From the NCBI GenBank assembly GCA_045576655.1, contig JAZNGW010000032.1:186001-250000 (forward strand): DNA of 64,000 nucleotides. Reading direction: 5' to 3'. This stretch comes from RGIG8745 sp045576655 (lineage in GTDB: Bacteria > Bacteroidota > Bacteroidia > Bacteroidales > Bacteroidaceae). Position numbers and translations under genes: made by a program. The notes beneath the pieces were generated by a model. That model worked only from the letters and a program-made list of their open reading frames with translations. It did no database searches and was not told the DNA's origin. Shown here in pieces: positions 24,415 through 33,391 of this stretch. Positions within the stretch are counted from its first letter, which is position 1, and each line of letters opens with the position of its first letter.

Positions 24415-25668
24415 ATGTCAGATACTTTACAGGAGATATTTGGAGCCATTAAGCGAAATCGCTTAAGAACTATTGCTACAGGTTTTGCTGTAGCAAGCGG
24501 TATTTTTTTGCTCATTATCCTGCAAGGTGCAAGCAATGGAATAATAAATACTCTTGAAAAGAATAGCGGTAATTTTTCATTTGATGTCTTGCAAGTATGG
24601 GGAGGGTATACTTCTCTTCCATTTCATGGTATGCAAGAGGGACGCAGCATAAAACTTGATGAGAACGACATGGAAATGAGTTATGAACTCTTTCCAGAAA
24701 ATGTCACATCGGTTACAGCAGACATGTCACAAAGCGGATTAATCGCATCTGTAAACAATAATTACATGAGTGTGTCGCTTACAGGTGTATATCCTGATTA
24801 CTCCATTATTGAAAACATCGAGATGACATCTGGACGCTTTATCAATAAGATTGACATGATGAAAAAGCGTAAGGTTGTTGTGATGAGTGAAGAAAATGCA
24901 AAGAACTTCTACAAAGATAGCAAATCGCCTATCAACAGACATGTCAAGATTGGCAACATCAACTTCAAGGTCGTAGGACTTTACAAAAAGAATTCAATGT
25001 TTACTGATAACAACATATATGCGCCCTACACAACCGTACAGTCTGTGTATAACAAAGGTCGGTACATAAATAGTCTGACATTGAAAACCCAAAGTCTTGA
25101 CAATAAGATTGAAAGTGAAAATTTTGAAACTAATCTACGTCATGCAATGAGTGTAAAGCATGGCTTTGCCTCTGATGACAAAAGAGCTATATGGATATGG
25201 AATTCCGCATCGCAAAATGCACAAATGAGTATGGCATCATCCATTCTGAGCACTTCATTCTGGATTCTTGGGTTACTCACCCTCATCAGTGGCGTTGTTG
25301 GCGTCAGCAATATTATGCTCATATCAGTAAAGGAGCGTACTCACGAATTTGGGATTCGAAAAGCTTTAGGAGCAAAACCTTGGAATATCATTGGGATGAT
25401 AATATTAGAAAGTATTATAATAACAACGATATTCGGTTATATTGGGATGTTAGCAGGTATATTTTTTTGTGAATATATGAACGCAACTGTTGCCAATCAG
25501 ACACTTGACATAGGAATATTCAAGCAGGAAGTGTTCATCAACCCTACTGTAGATATTTCAACCTGCATTCGCGCAACAATCATAATTGTAATTGCCGGTG
25601 CAATAGCAGGATTTATACCTGCTCATAAAGCAGCTAAGGTTAAACCGATAGAAGCACTCAGAGGATAA
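24415..25668 (+). CDS. MacB/FtsX-type ABC permease (first)
   Basis: This 417-residue permease has an N-terminal transmembrane segment (about 20-40), a large periplasmic MacB-PCD domain (about 45-270) and three C-terminal transmembrane helices. The cytoplasmic coupling motif KERTHEFGIRKALGAKPW is at about 308-325. It ends with GFIPAHKAAKVKPIEALRG, the standard family terminus. It lies 18 bases after the ATPase gene and four bases before its paralogue. The two probably form a heterodimer around a dimeric ATPase (inference from adjacency). Confidence 0.92.
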   Translation: MSDTLQEIFGAIKRNRLRTIATGFAVASGIFLLIILQGASNGIINTLEKNSGNFSFDVLQVWGGYTSLPFHGMQEGRSIKLDENDMEMSYELFPENVTSVTADMSQSGLIASVNNNYMSVSLTGVYPDYSIIENIEMTSGRFINKIDMMKKRKVVVMSEENAKNFYKDSKSPINRHVKIGNINFKVVGLYKKNSMFTDNNIYAPYTTVQSVYNKGRYINSLTLKTQSLDNKIESENFETNLRHAMSVKHGFASDDKRAIWIWNSASQNAQMSMASSILSTSFWILGLLTLISGVVGVSNIMLISVKERTHEFGIRKALGAKPWNIIGMIILESIIITTIFGYIGMLAGIFFCEYMNATVANQTLDIGIFKQEVFINPTVDISTCIRATIIIVIAGAIAGFIPAHKAAKVKPIEALRG

Positions 25669-25672
25669 AAAC

Positions 25673-26926
25673 ATGTTCAAATTGCGCTTTGATATAGACT
25701 TGTGGGAAGAGATTTACGATTCGCTCACTCGTAACAAGACCAGAACATTCTTGACAGCATTTGGAGTGTTCTGGGGGATTTTTATGCTGGTGCTGCTCAT
25801 GGGCGGCGGCAAAGGACTTGAGTCTATGCTCGCTGAGAACTTTGCAGGATTTGCAACAAACTCAGGGTTTATAGGTACTTCAAATACAAGTGAACCATAT
25901 AAGGGCTTTCGTAAAGGCCGGAAATGGAATTTGGAAGTTGCCGATGTTAACCGTGTCAAAAATGCTGTTCCCGAATTAGAAATTATCACCCCGATCATAT
26001 CAAGATGGGGATGCAGTGCTATGAATGACAATAAGCAAATCGGTGTAACTGTTAAGGGAATACATCCTGAATATGGCATAATAGAGAATCCTGAAATTAA
26101 ATATGGAAGAATGCTCAACAATGTTGACATAAAGCACGAGCGCAAAGTTTGTATCATAGGGAAACGCATTGTTGAAGAACTATACATAGGCATTACCGAT
26201 CCGTGCGGAATGACAATACAAGTAGATGGAGTGTATTATAAAATTGTTGGTGTAAGCGGAAAAGGAAGCGGTGGCATGTCTATCAACGGCAATCCTGAAA
26301 CAAGTGTTATCATACCATTCACAACATTGCAACGAGCATATAACAGAGGAAATAAAATAGACATGCTTTGCTTTACTGCTAAGAAAGGCCATAACATATC
26401 TGATGCGCAAGACAAAGTAGAGAGAGTTGTAAAACGAGCTCACAACATCAGCCCAAACGACACACAAGCCGTCATAAAGGTCAATGCAGAAGCAATTTTC
26501 AGTATGGTCGATACCCTATTTACTGGTATAAGCATTCTCGTTTGGATGATAGGTCTTGGTACATTAATTTCAGGAGCAATAGGCGTAAGCAACATCATGG
26601 TTGTCACAGTAAAGGAACGTACCACCGAAATAGGTATACGTCGAGCTATTGGTGCTACATCAAAAGACATTCTGACACAAATTATGAGTGAATGCATTGT
26701 TCTAACACTTATTGCCGGTTTCAGTGGCATTACATTTAGTGTGATATGCCTACAAGGATTAGAAAAAATTGCACACGAAACATCTCCAGAATCAACATTC
26801 CAAATATCGTTTGGAATAGCACTATTTGCCACTCTCATACTTGCTACACTTGGAATCATATCGGGACTTGCACCTACCTACAGAGCTTTGGCTATTAAAC
26901 CAGTCGATGCAATGAGAGACGAATAA
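25673..26926 (+). CDS. MacB/FtsX-type ABC permease (second)
   Basis: This 417-residue paralogue of the preceding gene has exactly the same predicted length. It has an N-terminal helix (TFLTAFGVFWGIFMLVLLMG), a MacB-PCD periplasmic domain, and the coupling motif VKERTTEIGIRRAIGATSKDIL before two C-terminal helices. Its last residues GLAPTYRALAIKPVDAMRDE are typical. The periplasmic half contains extra glycines (GKGSGGMSING) not found in the partner. It most likely pairs with the first permease in one transporter. Confidence 0.92.
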   Translation: MFKLRFDIDLWEEIYDSLTRNKTRTFLTAFGVFWGIFMLVLLMGGGKGLESMLAENFAGFATNSGFIGTSNTSEPYKGFRKGRKWNLEVADVNRVKNAVPELEIITPIISRWGCSAMNDNKQIGVTVKGIHPEYGIIENPEIKYGRMLNNVDIKHERKVCIIGKRIVEELYIGITDPCGMTIQVDGVYYKIVGVSGKGSGGMSINGNPETSVIIPFTTLQRAYNRGNKIDMLCFTAKKGHNISDAQDKVERVVKRAHNISPNDTQAVIKVNAEAIFSMVDTLFTGISILVWMIGLGTLISGAIGVSNIMVVTVKERTTEIGIRRAIGATSKDILTQIMSECIVLTLIAGFSGITFSVICLQGLEKIAHETSPESTFQISFGIALFATLILATLGIISGLAPTYRALAIKPVDAMRDE

Positions 26927-26978
26927 GGGGCAGAAGATAATAAGATTATGTTTTAAAAGAATTTAAAAATATAAAGAT

Positions 26979-28076
26979 ATGAAGAAATTTTTCAAATGGG
27001 TAATCATCACCCTTATCGTTAGCCTTTTCATAGGAACATTCATATTCCTGTTCCAAAAATCACAACCCACTAAAACCTTGTATGAAATCAATAAGGCAGA
27101 AATTCGTGACTTGCAAAACACCACAATACTCACAGGAAAGATTGAACCTCGTGACGAAGTAAATATAAAACCTCAAATATCTGGTATTATAACAGAACTA
27201 TACAAAGATGCGGGCGAAACTGTCAGCAAAAATGAGGTAATTGCTAAAGTAAAGGTCATACCTGATATGGGTAATCTTAGCTCTGCAGAAAACAGAGTCC
27301 GCCTTGCTGAAATATCATTTAAGCAGGCGCAAACAGACTTTGAACGAATGAAACGTCTATACGATGAAAAGGTCATCAGTTCCGAGGAATACGAGAAGGC
27401 CGAAATTGCATTCAAGCAGTCTCAGCTCGAAAAAAGTAATGCTGAAGATGCACTCAATATCGTTCGAGACGGCATGTCGCTCAGTAACGCAAATATGAGC
27501 ACCACGCTGATACGCTCAACAATTGACGGGCTAATTCTCGACATCCCAGTAAAGGTAGGTAATTCAGTCATATTGAGCAACTCATTCAACGACGGCACAA
27601 CCATAGCCACTGTTGCAGATATGTCTGACCTGATATTCAAAGGAAAGATTGATGAAACCGAAGTGGGAAGCATTAGCGAGAATATGCCTGTTAAGATTAA
27701 AGTGGGAGCTATACCAGATCTTTGTCTCGATGCAGTACTTGAATACATCTCACCAAAAGCGACAGAAGAAAATGGCGCTAATCTGTTTGAAGTTAAAGCC
27801 GCTATAAGTGTCCCCAATAATGTAACGATACGTTCTGGATATAGTGCAAATGCCGAAATTGTATTAGACGAAGTCAAACATGCTGTCACGATACCTGAGT
27901 CATCGCTTGAATTTTCAGATAACTCAGTATTTGTTTATGTATTGGTCGATAGCATCAAACAAACATTTACACGAAAACAAGTAACAACAGGAATAAGCGA
28001 CGGAGTAAACATTGAAGTTAAGAGTGGATTAAATGCAGATGAAAAAGTGCGCGGAATAGAAATTAAAGGAATATAA
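26979..28076 (+). CDS. HlyD/MacA-type periplasmic adaptor
   Basis: This 365-residue membrane-fusion protein has an N-terminal membrane anchor (about 6-25). A lipoyl half-motif comes next (ILTGKIEPRDEVNIKPQISG...), then a coiled-coil hairpin (about 100-160, rich in alternating Glu/Lys and Ala), the second lipoyl half (STIDGLILDIPVKVGNSV), and beta-barrel and membrane-proximal domains. It would bridge the MacB-like permeases to the TolC-type channel encoded next. The gene starts 52 bases after the permease and ends five bases before the channel gene. Confidence 0.92.
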   Translation: MKKFFKWVIITLIVSLFIGTFIFLFQKSQPTKTLYEINKAEIRDLQNTTILTGKIEPRDEVNIKPQISGIITELYKDAGETVSKNEVIAKVKVIPDMGNLSSAENRVRLAEISFKQAQTDFERMKRLYDEKVISSEEYEKAEIAFKQSQLEKSNAEDALNIVRDGMSLSNANMSTTLIRSTIDGLILDIPVKVGNSVILSNSFNDGTTIATVADMSDLIFKGKIDETEVGSISENMPVKIKVGAIPDLCLDAVLEYISPKATEENGANLFEVKAAISVPNNVTIRSGYSANAEIVLDEVKHAVTIPESSLEFSDNSVFVYVLVDSIKQTFTRKQVTTGISDGVNIEVKSGLNADEKVRGIEIKGI

Positions 28077-28081
28077 AATAC

Positions 28082-29440
28082 ATGCAAATAGAAACAATGA
28101 ACAACATCCACAACAAGCATAGCCTTCTTACAAAAATCCTTATTGCTTTGTGCGTAACAAACTGCTGCATTTATGTGAAAGCACAAAGGAAATGGACTTT
28201 GCGAGAATGTATAGATTACGCGATAGAAAACAGTATCAGCATAAAACAGCAGGAACTGAATGTTGAGAATCAAAGAAACTCTCTCAGTTCGGCAAAGAAC
28301 TCACGGCTTCCAAGTTTGAATGCATCAGCTAATCAAAACTTTAACTTCGGGCGTGGACTCACGATTGACAACACGTATGCAAACCGAAATACTCAAAGCA
28401 CATCATTCAATATTGGCACAGATATACCAATATACACAGGTGGTCAGATAAGCAACACAATAAAAGCACGAAAACTTGATTTACTTGCAGCAACGGCAGA
28501 ACTGCAATATACAAAAGACAACATCAGTATACAAGTTGCATCGGCATATCTTGAAGCATTATTCCAAAAGGATTTGCTTAAAGTGCAAAGTGAACAAGTA
28601 CTGTTAAGCAAAATGCAAGAAAAGCGCATCCAAGCACTTTTTGACAACGGGAAATGCGCCGAAACAGACCTTGCAGAAATTAAAGCTAGTGTGGCAAATG
28701 ACCAACTTGCTTATGTGCAGCAAGAGAACAACTACCATTTAGCGCTTCTCACACTAACACAATTGCTAGAATACCCCACTCCCGATAGTTTTGACGTAGA
28801 AATGCCATTAACCGAAAATATGCAAACAGACATACCTCTACCTACACCTCAGCAAGTATATGCCGAGGCATCAATGACAAAACCGCAAATGGAAGCACAG
28901 ACTCTACGTCTCAAAAGCGCGGAAAAAAACATACGTGTTGCTCGCAGCGGATACTATCCAAACATAAATTTCGGAGCGGGAATTAGCACTAATTATTATA
29001 AGACCTCAGGTTTTCCTGCCGCCACATTTTCAGACCAGATGCGCGACAACCTCAATAAGAGTCTATCATTCTCGTTGTCAATACCAATTTTCAATAGATT
29101 CAGTACGCGGAATTCTATACGCTCTGCAAAAATACAATATAATGTACAGCAAATGCAATTAGAAGAAACACGAAAGACACTATACAAAGAAATTCAGCAA
29201 GCATACTATAACACTATTGCCGCACAAAAACAATGCAAAAGCAGTTTAATGGCTGAAGAAGCAAGCAAAAGTGCATTTAACTTGATGACAAAGAAATATG
29301 CCAACGGTAAAGCAACATCTACAGAATACCAAGAATCAAAAACTGCACTTTTCAAGGCGACATCAAATAGAATACAAGCACAATACACATTCATTTTCCG
29401 GCAAAAAATACTTGACTTCTATCGCGGAATACAGTTATAG
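28082..29440 (+). CDS. TolC-family outer membrane efflux channel
   Basis: This 452-residue protein has an export signal (about 12-35, ending IYVKAQ) and then the TolC repeat layout: WTLRECIDYAIENSISIKQQELNVENQRNSL with a second copy beginning near 270 (KSAEKNIRVARSGYYPNINFGAGIS). Long alternating helices are typical of the periplasmic tunnel. The start may be 28082 or the in-frame ATG at 28097. It completes the tripartite exporter. The cargo is unknown; drugs, peptides or lipids are all possible. Confidence 0.92.
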   Translation: MQIETMNNIHNKHSLLTKILIALCVTNCCIYVKAQRKWTLRECIDYAIENSISIKQQELNVENQRNSLSSAKNSRLPSLNASANQNFNFGRGLTIDNTYANRNTQSTSFNIGTDIPIYTGGQISNTIKARKLDLLAATAELQYTKDNISIQVASAYLEALFQKDLLKVQSEQVLLSKMQEKRIQALFDNGKCAETDLAEIKASVANDQLAYVQQENNYHLALLTLTQLLEYPTPDSFDVEMPLTENMQTDIPLPTPQQVYAEASMTKPQMEAQTLRLKSAEKNIRVARSGYYPNINFGAGISTNYYKTSGFPAATFSDQMRDNLNKSLSFSLSIPIFNRFSTRNSIRSAKIQYNVQQMQLEETRKTLYKEIQQAYYNTIAAQKQCKSSLMAEEASKSAFNLMTKKYANGKATSTEYQESKTALFKATSNRIQAQYTFIFRQKILDFYRGIQL

Positions 29441-29469
29441 CAAAAAACACTTCGATAATTATAAATCTC

Positions 29470-29501
29470 GACTGCGGTAGAGACAGAACACTACCGCAGT
29501 C
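29470..29501. terminator. Hairpin between tolC-type gene and tsaD
   Basis: GACTGCGGTAG (29470-29480) and CTACCGCAGTC (29491-29501) form a perfect 11-bp stem with a 10-base loop shortly after the channel gene stop, in the convergent gap. The stem sequence resembles the 22-bp repeat family that follows. Confidence 0.6.
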
Positions 29502-29523
29502 AATTTCTAAAACGAAGGCGCTA

Positions 29524-29567
29524 ATGTTACATATCGACCGCGGTGGAAATATAACACGACTGCGGTG
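29524..29567 (-). repeat. Degenerate 22-bp tandem repeat, locus B (two units)
   Basis: On the minus strand two adjacent 22-base units occupy 29567-29546 (CACCGCAGTCGTGTTATATT...) and 29545-29524 (CACCGCGGTCGATATGTAAC...). They match the units at 17046-17173 and 57381-57424. Confidence 0.72.
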
Positions 29568-29586
29568 AAGATTCCCCCACCGCAGT
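29559..29586 (+). terminator. Terminator-like hairpin in the repeat locus
   Basis: ACTGCGGTG (29559-29567) and CACCGCAGT (29578-29586) form a perfect 9-bp stem followed by ATTTTAATT on the plus strand. It lies just before the tsaD stop codon, so it could terminate the efflux operon. Confidence 0.5.
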
Positions 29587-29609
29587 ATTTTAATTAAGTT
29601 CACTCAATA

Positions 29610-30629
29610 TTACTCTGTCATTCTAGCAAATGCAGGCTTATCTATTGAGCAAAAATCAGAGTCTAAATATTTGAAATATCCCGTTATGGCAATCATAGCT
29701 GCATTATCAGTAGTATAACTGAATTTTGGAATAAAGATTTCCCATCCATAACGACGTGCGTAATCATGAAATGCATTACGTAACCCAGTATTGGCAGAAA
29801 CGCCTCCTGCAACAGCTACTTGCTTTATTCCTGTATCTTTGACAGCCATCTTCAATTTACGCATCAATATATCAACTACAGTAAATTCAAGAGAAGCTGC
29901 AAGGTCCTCTTTATGATGCTCAATAAAATCAGGGTCATCTTTCAACCAATCACGCAAAGAATAAAGGAAAGATGTTTTAAGACCTGAAAAACTATAATCA
30001 TAACCATGAATATTAGGACGGGCAAACTTGAACGCTTCAGGATTTCCCTGACGCGCCAAACGGTCGATAATAGGCCCGCCAGGATAACCCAATCCCATAA
30101 CCTTAGAACACTTATCGATAGCTTCACCAGCCGCATCATCAATGGTCTGTCCTAAAATCTCCATATCATTATAAGCATTTACCTTGATAATCTGAGAATT
30201 ACCGCCACTTACGAGCAAACACAAATAGGGATATTCAGGTTGATTGTTGTCATCCTCATTCTCACGGATAAAATGAGCCAAAACATGACCGTGTAGATGA
30301 TTCACATCAATCATTGGGATTCCCAAGGAACGCGCAAAACCTTTTGCAAACGACACGCCTACAAGCAAACTGCCCATAAGTCCAGGACCACGAGTAAAAG
30401 CAATCGCCGTAAGTTGTTCTTTTGTTATACCTGCTTGCACTATGGCTTGGTCAACTACAGGAACAATATTCTGCTGATGAGCACGTGATGCCAATTCTGG
30501 CACCACGCCTCCATAAGACTCATGAACAGCCTGACTGGCAGTAACGTTTGACAAAAGAACACCATTTTTCAATACTGCTGCCGACGTGTCATCACATGAA
30601 GACTCAATTCCTAATATATATACGTCCAT
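29610..30629 (-). CDS. tsaD: tRNA N6-threonylcarbamoyladenosine transferase subunit TsaD
   Basis: This 339-residue ASKHA-fold protein starts ILGIESSCDDTSAAVL. It carries the metal-binding HLHGHVLAHF (His near 112 and 116) and the substrate motifs SGGNSQI, DDAAGEAIDKC, GGVSANTGLR and YTTDNAAMIA. It transfers the threonylcarbamoyl group to A37 of ANN-reading tRNAs together with TsaB and TsaE, which are not in this window. It converges with the efflux operon and is preceded by map, 18 bases away, so map-tsaD may be one transcript. Confidence 0.97.
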   Translation of the reverse strand: MDVYILGIESSCDDTSAAVLKNGVLLSNVTASQAVHESYGGVVPELASRAHQQNIVPVVDQAIVQAGITKEQLTAIAFTRGPGLMGSLLVGVSFAKGFARSLGIPMIDVNHLHGHVLAHFIRENEDDNNQPEYPYLCLLVSGGNSQIIKVNAYNDMEILGQTIDDAAGEAIDKCSKVMGLGYPGGPIIDRLARQGNPEAFKFARPNIHGYDYSFSGLKTSFLYSLRDWLKDDPDFIEHHKEDLAASLEFTVVDILMRKLKMAVKDTGIKQVAVAGGVSANTGLRNAFHDYARRYGWEIFIPKFSYTTDNAAMIAITGYFKYLDSDFCSIDKPAFARMTE

Positions 30630-30647
30630 TATATCCGCTAAAATTAA

Positions 30648-31508
30648 TTAATAAGTCAAAATCTCAAGACCATTTTCTGTCATTACAAAAGTATGTTCCC
30701 ACTGAGCACTGGGTAATTCATCTTCAGTTACCACTGTCCAATCATCCTCCTCATCTACAAACACTTCCCATCCGCCCATATTTATCATAGGCTCAATGGT
30801 AAATACCATTCCTGGTACAAGCAACATGCCAGTACCCTTACGTCCATAGTGCTCAACATCAGGTTCTTCGTGAAACTCTAAACCTACACCATGTCCACAC
30901 AAATCACGAACAACTGTAAATCCATTCTTATGAGCATGACGCTGAATGGCATTCCCTATGTCTCCAACAAAACCATAAGGACGAGCAGCCTCCATTCCTA
31001 TGAGCAAACATTCCTTAGCAACATCAACCAAACGTTGCTTTTCAGGAGTTGTCTCACCAATAACAAACATTCTTGAAGCATCACTATAATAACCGTCAAG
31101 AATAGTGGAAACGTCTACATTTATGATATCGCCTTCCTCAAGTATATCTTCCTCACACGGAATGCCATGACAAACCACCTCATTGATACTTGTACATACA
31201 CTCTTTGGGAAGCCCTCATAATTAAGAGGCGCTGGAATTCCTCCATGTGCAATCGTATAATCATAAACAAGTCTGTCAATCTCAAGCGTCGACATTCCAG
31301 CCTTTATGTGCTCTGCTACATAGTCAAGAACACCAGTATTTACGATACCACTTTTGCGTATACCTTCAATTTGTTCTGGGGTTTTGATTAATTTTTTTTG
31401 CGGAACAAGACAACCACGGTTCTGAAAAGACAAAACACGCTTGTCCATTTCAGTCAATTCCTCACCCTTCTTTACCTTCCAATTACGAGGATATTTCTTT
31501 ACATACAT
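30648..31508 (-). CDS. map: Type I methionine aminopeptidase
   Basis: This roughly 286-residue metalloprotease removes the initiator methionine from nascent proteins. Five metal ligands are recognisable in order: Asp in INVDVSTILDG, Asp in YYSDASRMF, His in CGHGVGLEFHE, Glu in FTIEPMI and Glu in QWEHTFV. The N-terminal extension (MYVKKYPRNWKVKKGEEL, about 35 residues before the catalytic domain) is common in Bacteroidota. I chose the ATG at 31508 over the frame opening at 31559, because a promoter -7 element (31536-31529) lies between them. Confidence 0.95.
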   Translation of the reverse strand: MYVKKYPRNWKVKKGEELTEMDKRVLSFQNRGCLVPQKKLIKTPEQIEGIRKSGIVNTGVLDYVAEHIKAGMSTLEIDRLVYDYTIAHGGIPAPLNYEGFPKSVCTSINEVVCHGIPCEEDILEEGDIINVDVSTILDGYYSDASRMFVIGETTPEKQRLVDVAKECLLIGMEAARPYGFVGDIGNAIQRHAHKNGFTVVRDLCGHGVGLEFHEEPDVEHYGRKGTGMLLVPGMVFTIEPMINMGGWEVFVDEEDDWTVVTEDELPSAQWEHTFVMTENGLEILTY

Positions 31509-31528
31509 AAATTCATTGATATTTGATG

Positions 31529-31559
31529 CAAAGTTACAATTTATGTTTTTGACTGTCAA
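31529..31559 (-). promoter_or_regulatory. map promoter
   Basis: On the minus strand TTG (31559-31557), 20 bases, then TAACTTTG (31536-31529), about 20 bases upstream of the chosen map start. Confidence 0.65.
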
Positions 31560-31732
31560 CTATAATATCAAACAAACTTTACATCCTACTCACTAATAAT
31601 TTAAATATCCCCCGTCATACCAAATTTTTGTATTGACAAATCACCGATTTAAAAAACACTTAATTATGTGTTTTAACATGATTAATATACAATTAATAAA
31701 GTATTGAGGACATACAATTACAAATTTTGTTA

Positions 31733-31740
31733 TAAATTTG
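31733..31740 (+). promoter_or_regulatory. Candidate -7 element of the rseC-rnf operon
   Basis: TAAATTTG (31733-31740) matches TAnnTTTG 28 bases before the rseC-like start. No matching -33 box is present at the standard distance. Confidence 0.45.
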
Positions 31741-31768
31741 CATTATAAAATGTAATCTCTACTTTGCA

Positions 31769-32188
31769 ATGAGTGGCAAAATTGAACATAACGGTATAAT
31801 AGTGAATATAGACGGAAAGCATATTAGGGTACGCATAGTACAATCATCGGCGTGCTCATCTTGTCAAGCCAAAACAATATGCTCATCATCCGAAAGCAAA
31901 GAAAAGATTATTGACGTGTTTTCTTACGCTAGCTCAAATTACAAAATCGGTGAAAATGTAAAAGTATGCGCTTCAGAAAGTATGGGACGCAATGCTGTAA
32001 TATTTGCATTTGTCATACCGTTAATTGTAATGATGATTTGGATTACCATTTCTATAAAATGTTTAATGATGAACGAACCTATGTCCATAGTAATATCGCT
32101 GATGTTTTTAGCTTTATATTATTGGATGCTATCAATAAACAAAAAAAGGATAAGCAGAAAGTTTGCCTTTTGGATTGAAAAACCTTAA
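31769..32188 (+). CDS. RseC/MucC-family membrane protein (SoxR-reducing system)
   Basis: This 139-residue protein has a cytoplasmic N-terminal part with the cysteine cluster SSACSSCQAKTICSSSE (cysteines near 29, 32 and 38) and two transmembrane helices (about 77-97 and 103-120). This is the RseC layout, and RseC is a component that feeds electrons from Rnf-type complexes. It directly precedes rnfB, as is typical of Bacteroidota. The cysteines could bind an iron-sulfur cluster. Whether it interacts with the Rnf complex is inferred from position. Confidence 0.88.
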   Translation: MSGKIEHNGIIVNIDGKHIRVRIVQSSACSSCQAKTICSSSESKEKIIDVFSYASSNYKIGENVKVCASESMGRNAVIFAFVIPLIVMMIWITISIKCLMMNEPMSIVISLMFLALYYWMLSINKKRISRKFAFWIEKP

Positions 32189-32235
32189 TATTATATTAAA
32201 CTTAAATATTAATTAATAATTTAATCAAAATCTTT

Positions 32236-33336
32236 ATGGACGTAATTCTAATTGCTGTGATTATCTTGGGAGCAATCGGATTAGTATCATCTTTGGTGCT
32301 TTTCTTTGTGTCCAAGAAATTTGCAGTTAAGGAAGATCCACGAATTGCCCAAGTGTCGGAGGTGTTGCCTCAGGCTAACTGTGGTGGATGTGGATTCCCC
32401 GGTTGTGGCGGATTGGCGTCTGCATGTGTTAAGGCTGCAGATAATGGTTCGCTTGAAGGACTCAACTGTCCAGTAGGTGGGCAGGCTGTTATGGAACGTG
32501 TAGCAGAGATTTTAGGCATGGAAGCCGGTGCTGCTACTCCTAAGATTGCTGTTGTGCGTTGTAATGGTTCTTGCGAGAACCGTCCTCGTATTGCAGTGTA
32601 TGATGGTGTTAAGAACTGTCGTGTTGCCAACACTACTTGTAGTGGTGATACAGCTTGTGCCTACGGTTGCCTTGGTTGTGGCGACTGTGTGGAAGCTTGT
32701 ATGTTTGATGCTATCAAGATTAACGGGCAAACTGGTTTGCCCGAAGTGGATGCTAAGAAATGTACTGCTTGTGGCGCTTGTGCTAAGGCTTGTCCTCGCA
32801 ACATCATTGAAATCCGTCCTGTTGCTGGTGATAACAAGGAAGCATACGTTGTGGAGTGCATGAACAAGGACAAGGGGGCTGTTGCCACTAAGGCTTGTAC
32901 CGCTGCTTGTATCGGCTGCATGAAGTGCGAGAAGGTGTGCGGTTTTGATGCAGTCCATGTGGAGAACAATGTTGCTTACATCAATCCTGATAAGTGTCAG
33001 CTCTGCGGTGAGTGTGAAAAGGCTTGTCCTAAGAATGTCATAGCATTCATCGATATCAATGGCAAAAAGCCAAAGGCTAAGCTTGCAACTCCTGCCACTA
33101 AGGCAGCTCCTGCAGCCAAGACCGTTGTTCCAAAGAGGGAAGTTGCGCCTAAAGACCCTATCGTCATCAAATTTGACGGCCCACTTCTTCCTGCGGTTCA
33201 GTATGTCCTCGCTTCTCCAACAGAGGTTGAAGTTGTTGAAAAATCAAATGAGAGCAAACCAGTTGCAACCCCTAAGGAGATTAACCACGAAGCACCACTT
33301 CCTGCGGCAATGCAGATTTTGCTTGGCGGCAAATAA
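32236..33336 (+). CDS. rnfB: Rnf complex subunit RnfB
   Basis: This 366-residue polyferredoxin has an N-terminal membrane anchor (about 4-24) and the subunit-specific cluster motif QANCGGCGFPGCGGLASAC (about 47-65). Four further [4Fe-4S] motifs follow: CLGCGDCVEAC, CTACGACAKAC, CIGCMKCEKVC and CQLCGECEKAC, between about 145 and 275. After residue 280 comes an Ala/Pro/Lys-rich tail in which a PLxPAxQ segment occurs twice (about 315-325 and at the extreme C-terminus). RnfB accepts electrons from reduced ferredoxin. Codon choice in this gene is noticeably more GC-rich and uniform than in its neighbours, suggesting high expression. Confidence 0.96.
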   Translation: MDVILIAVIILGAIGLVSSLVLFFVSKKFAVKEDPRIAQVSEVLPQANCGGCGFPGCGGLASACVKAADNGSLEGLNCPVGGQAVMERVAEILGMEAGAATPKIAVVRCNGSCENRPRIAVYDGVKNCRVANTTCSGDTACAYGCLGCGDCVEACMFDAIKINGQTGLPEVDAKKCTACGACAKACPRNIIEIRPVAGDNKEAYVVECMNKDKGAVATKACTAACIGCMKCEKVCGFDAVHVENNVAYINPDKCQLCGECEKACPKNVIAFIDINGKKPKAKLATPATKAAPAAKTVVPKREVAPKDPIVIKFDGPLLPAVQYVLASPTEVEVVEKSNESKPVATPKEINHEAPLPAAMQILLGGK

Positions 33337-33391
33337 ATAAAAGGAATAGAGAATTTATTAATTATTTGAAAACAAAATAAATACAGATAAA

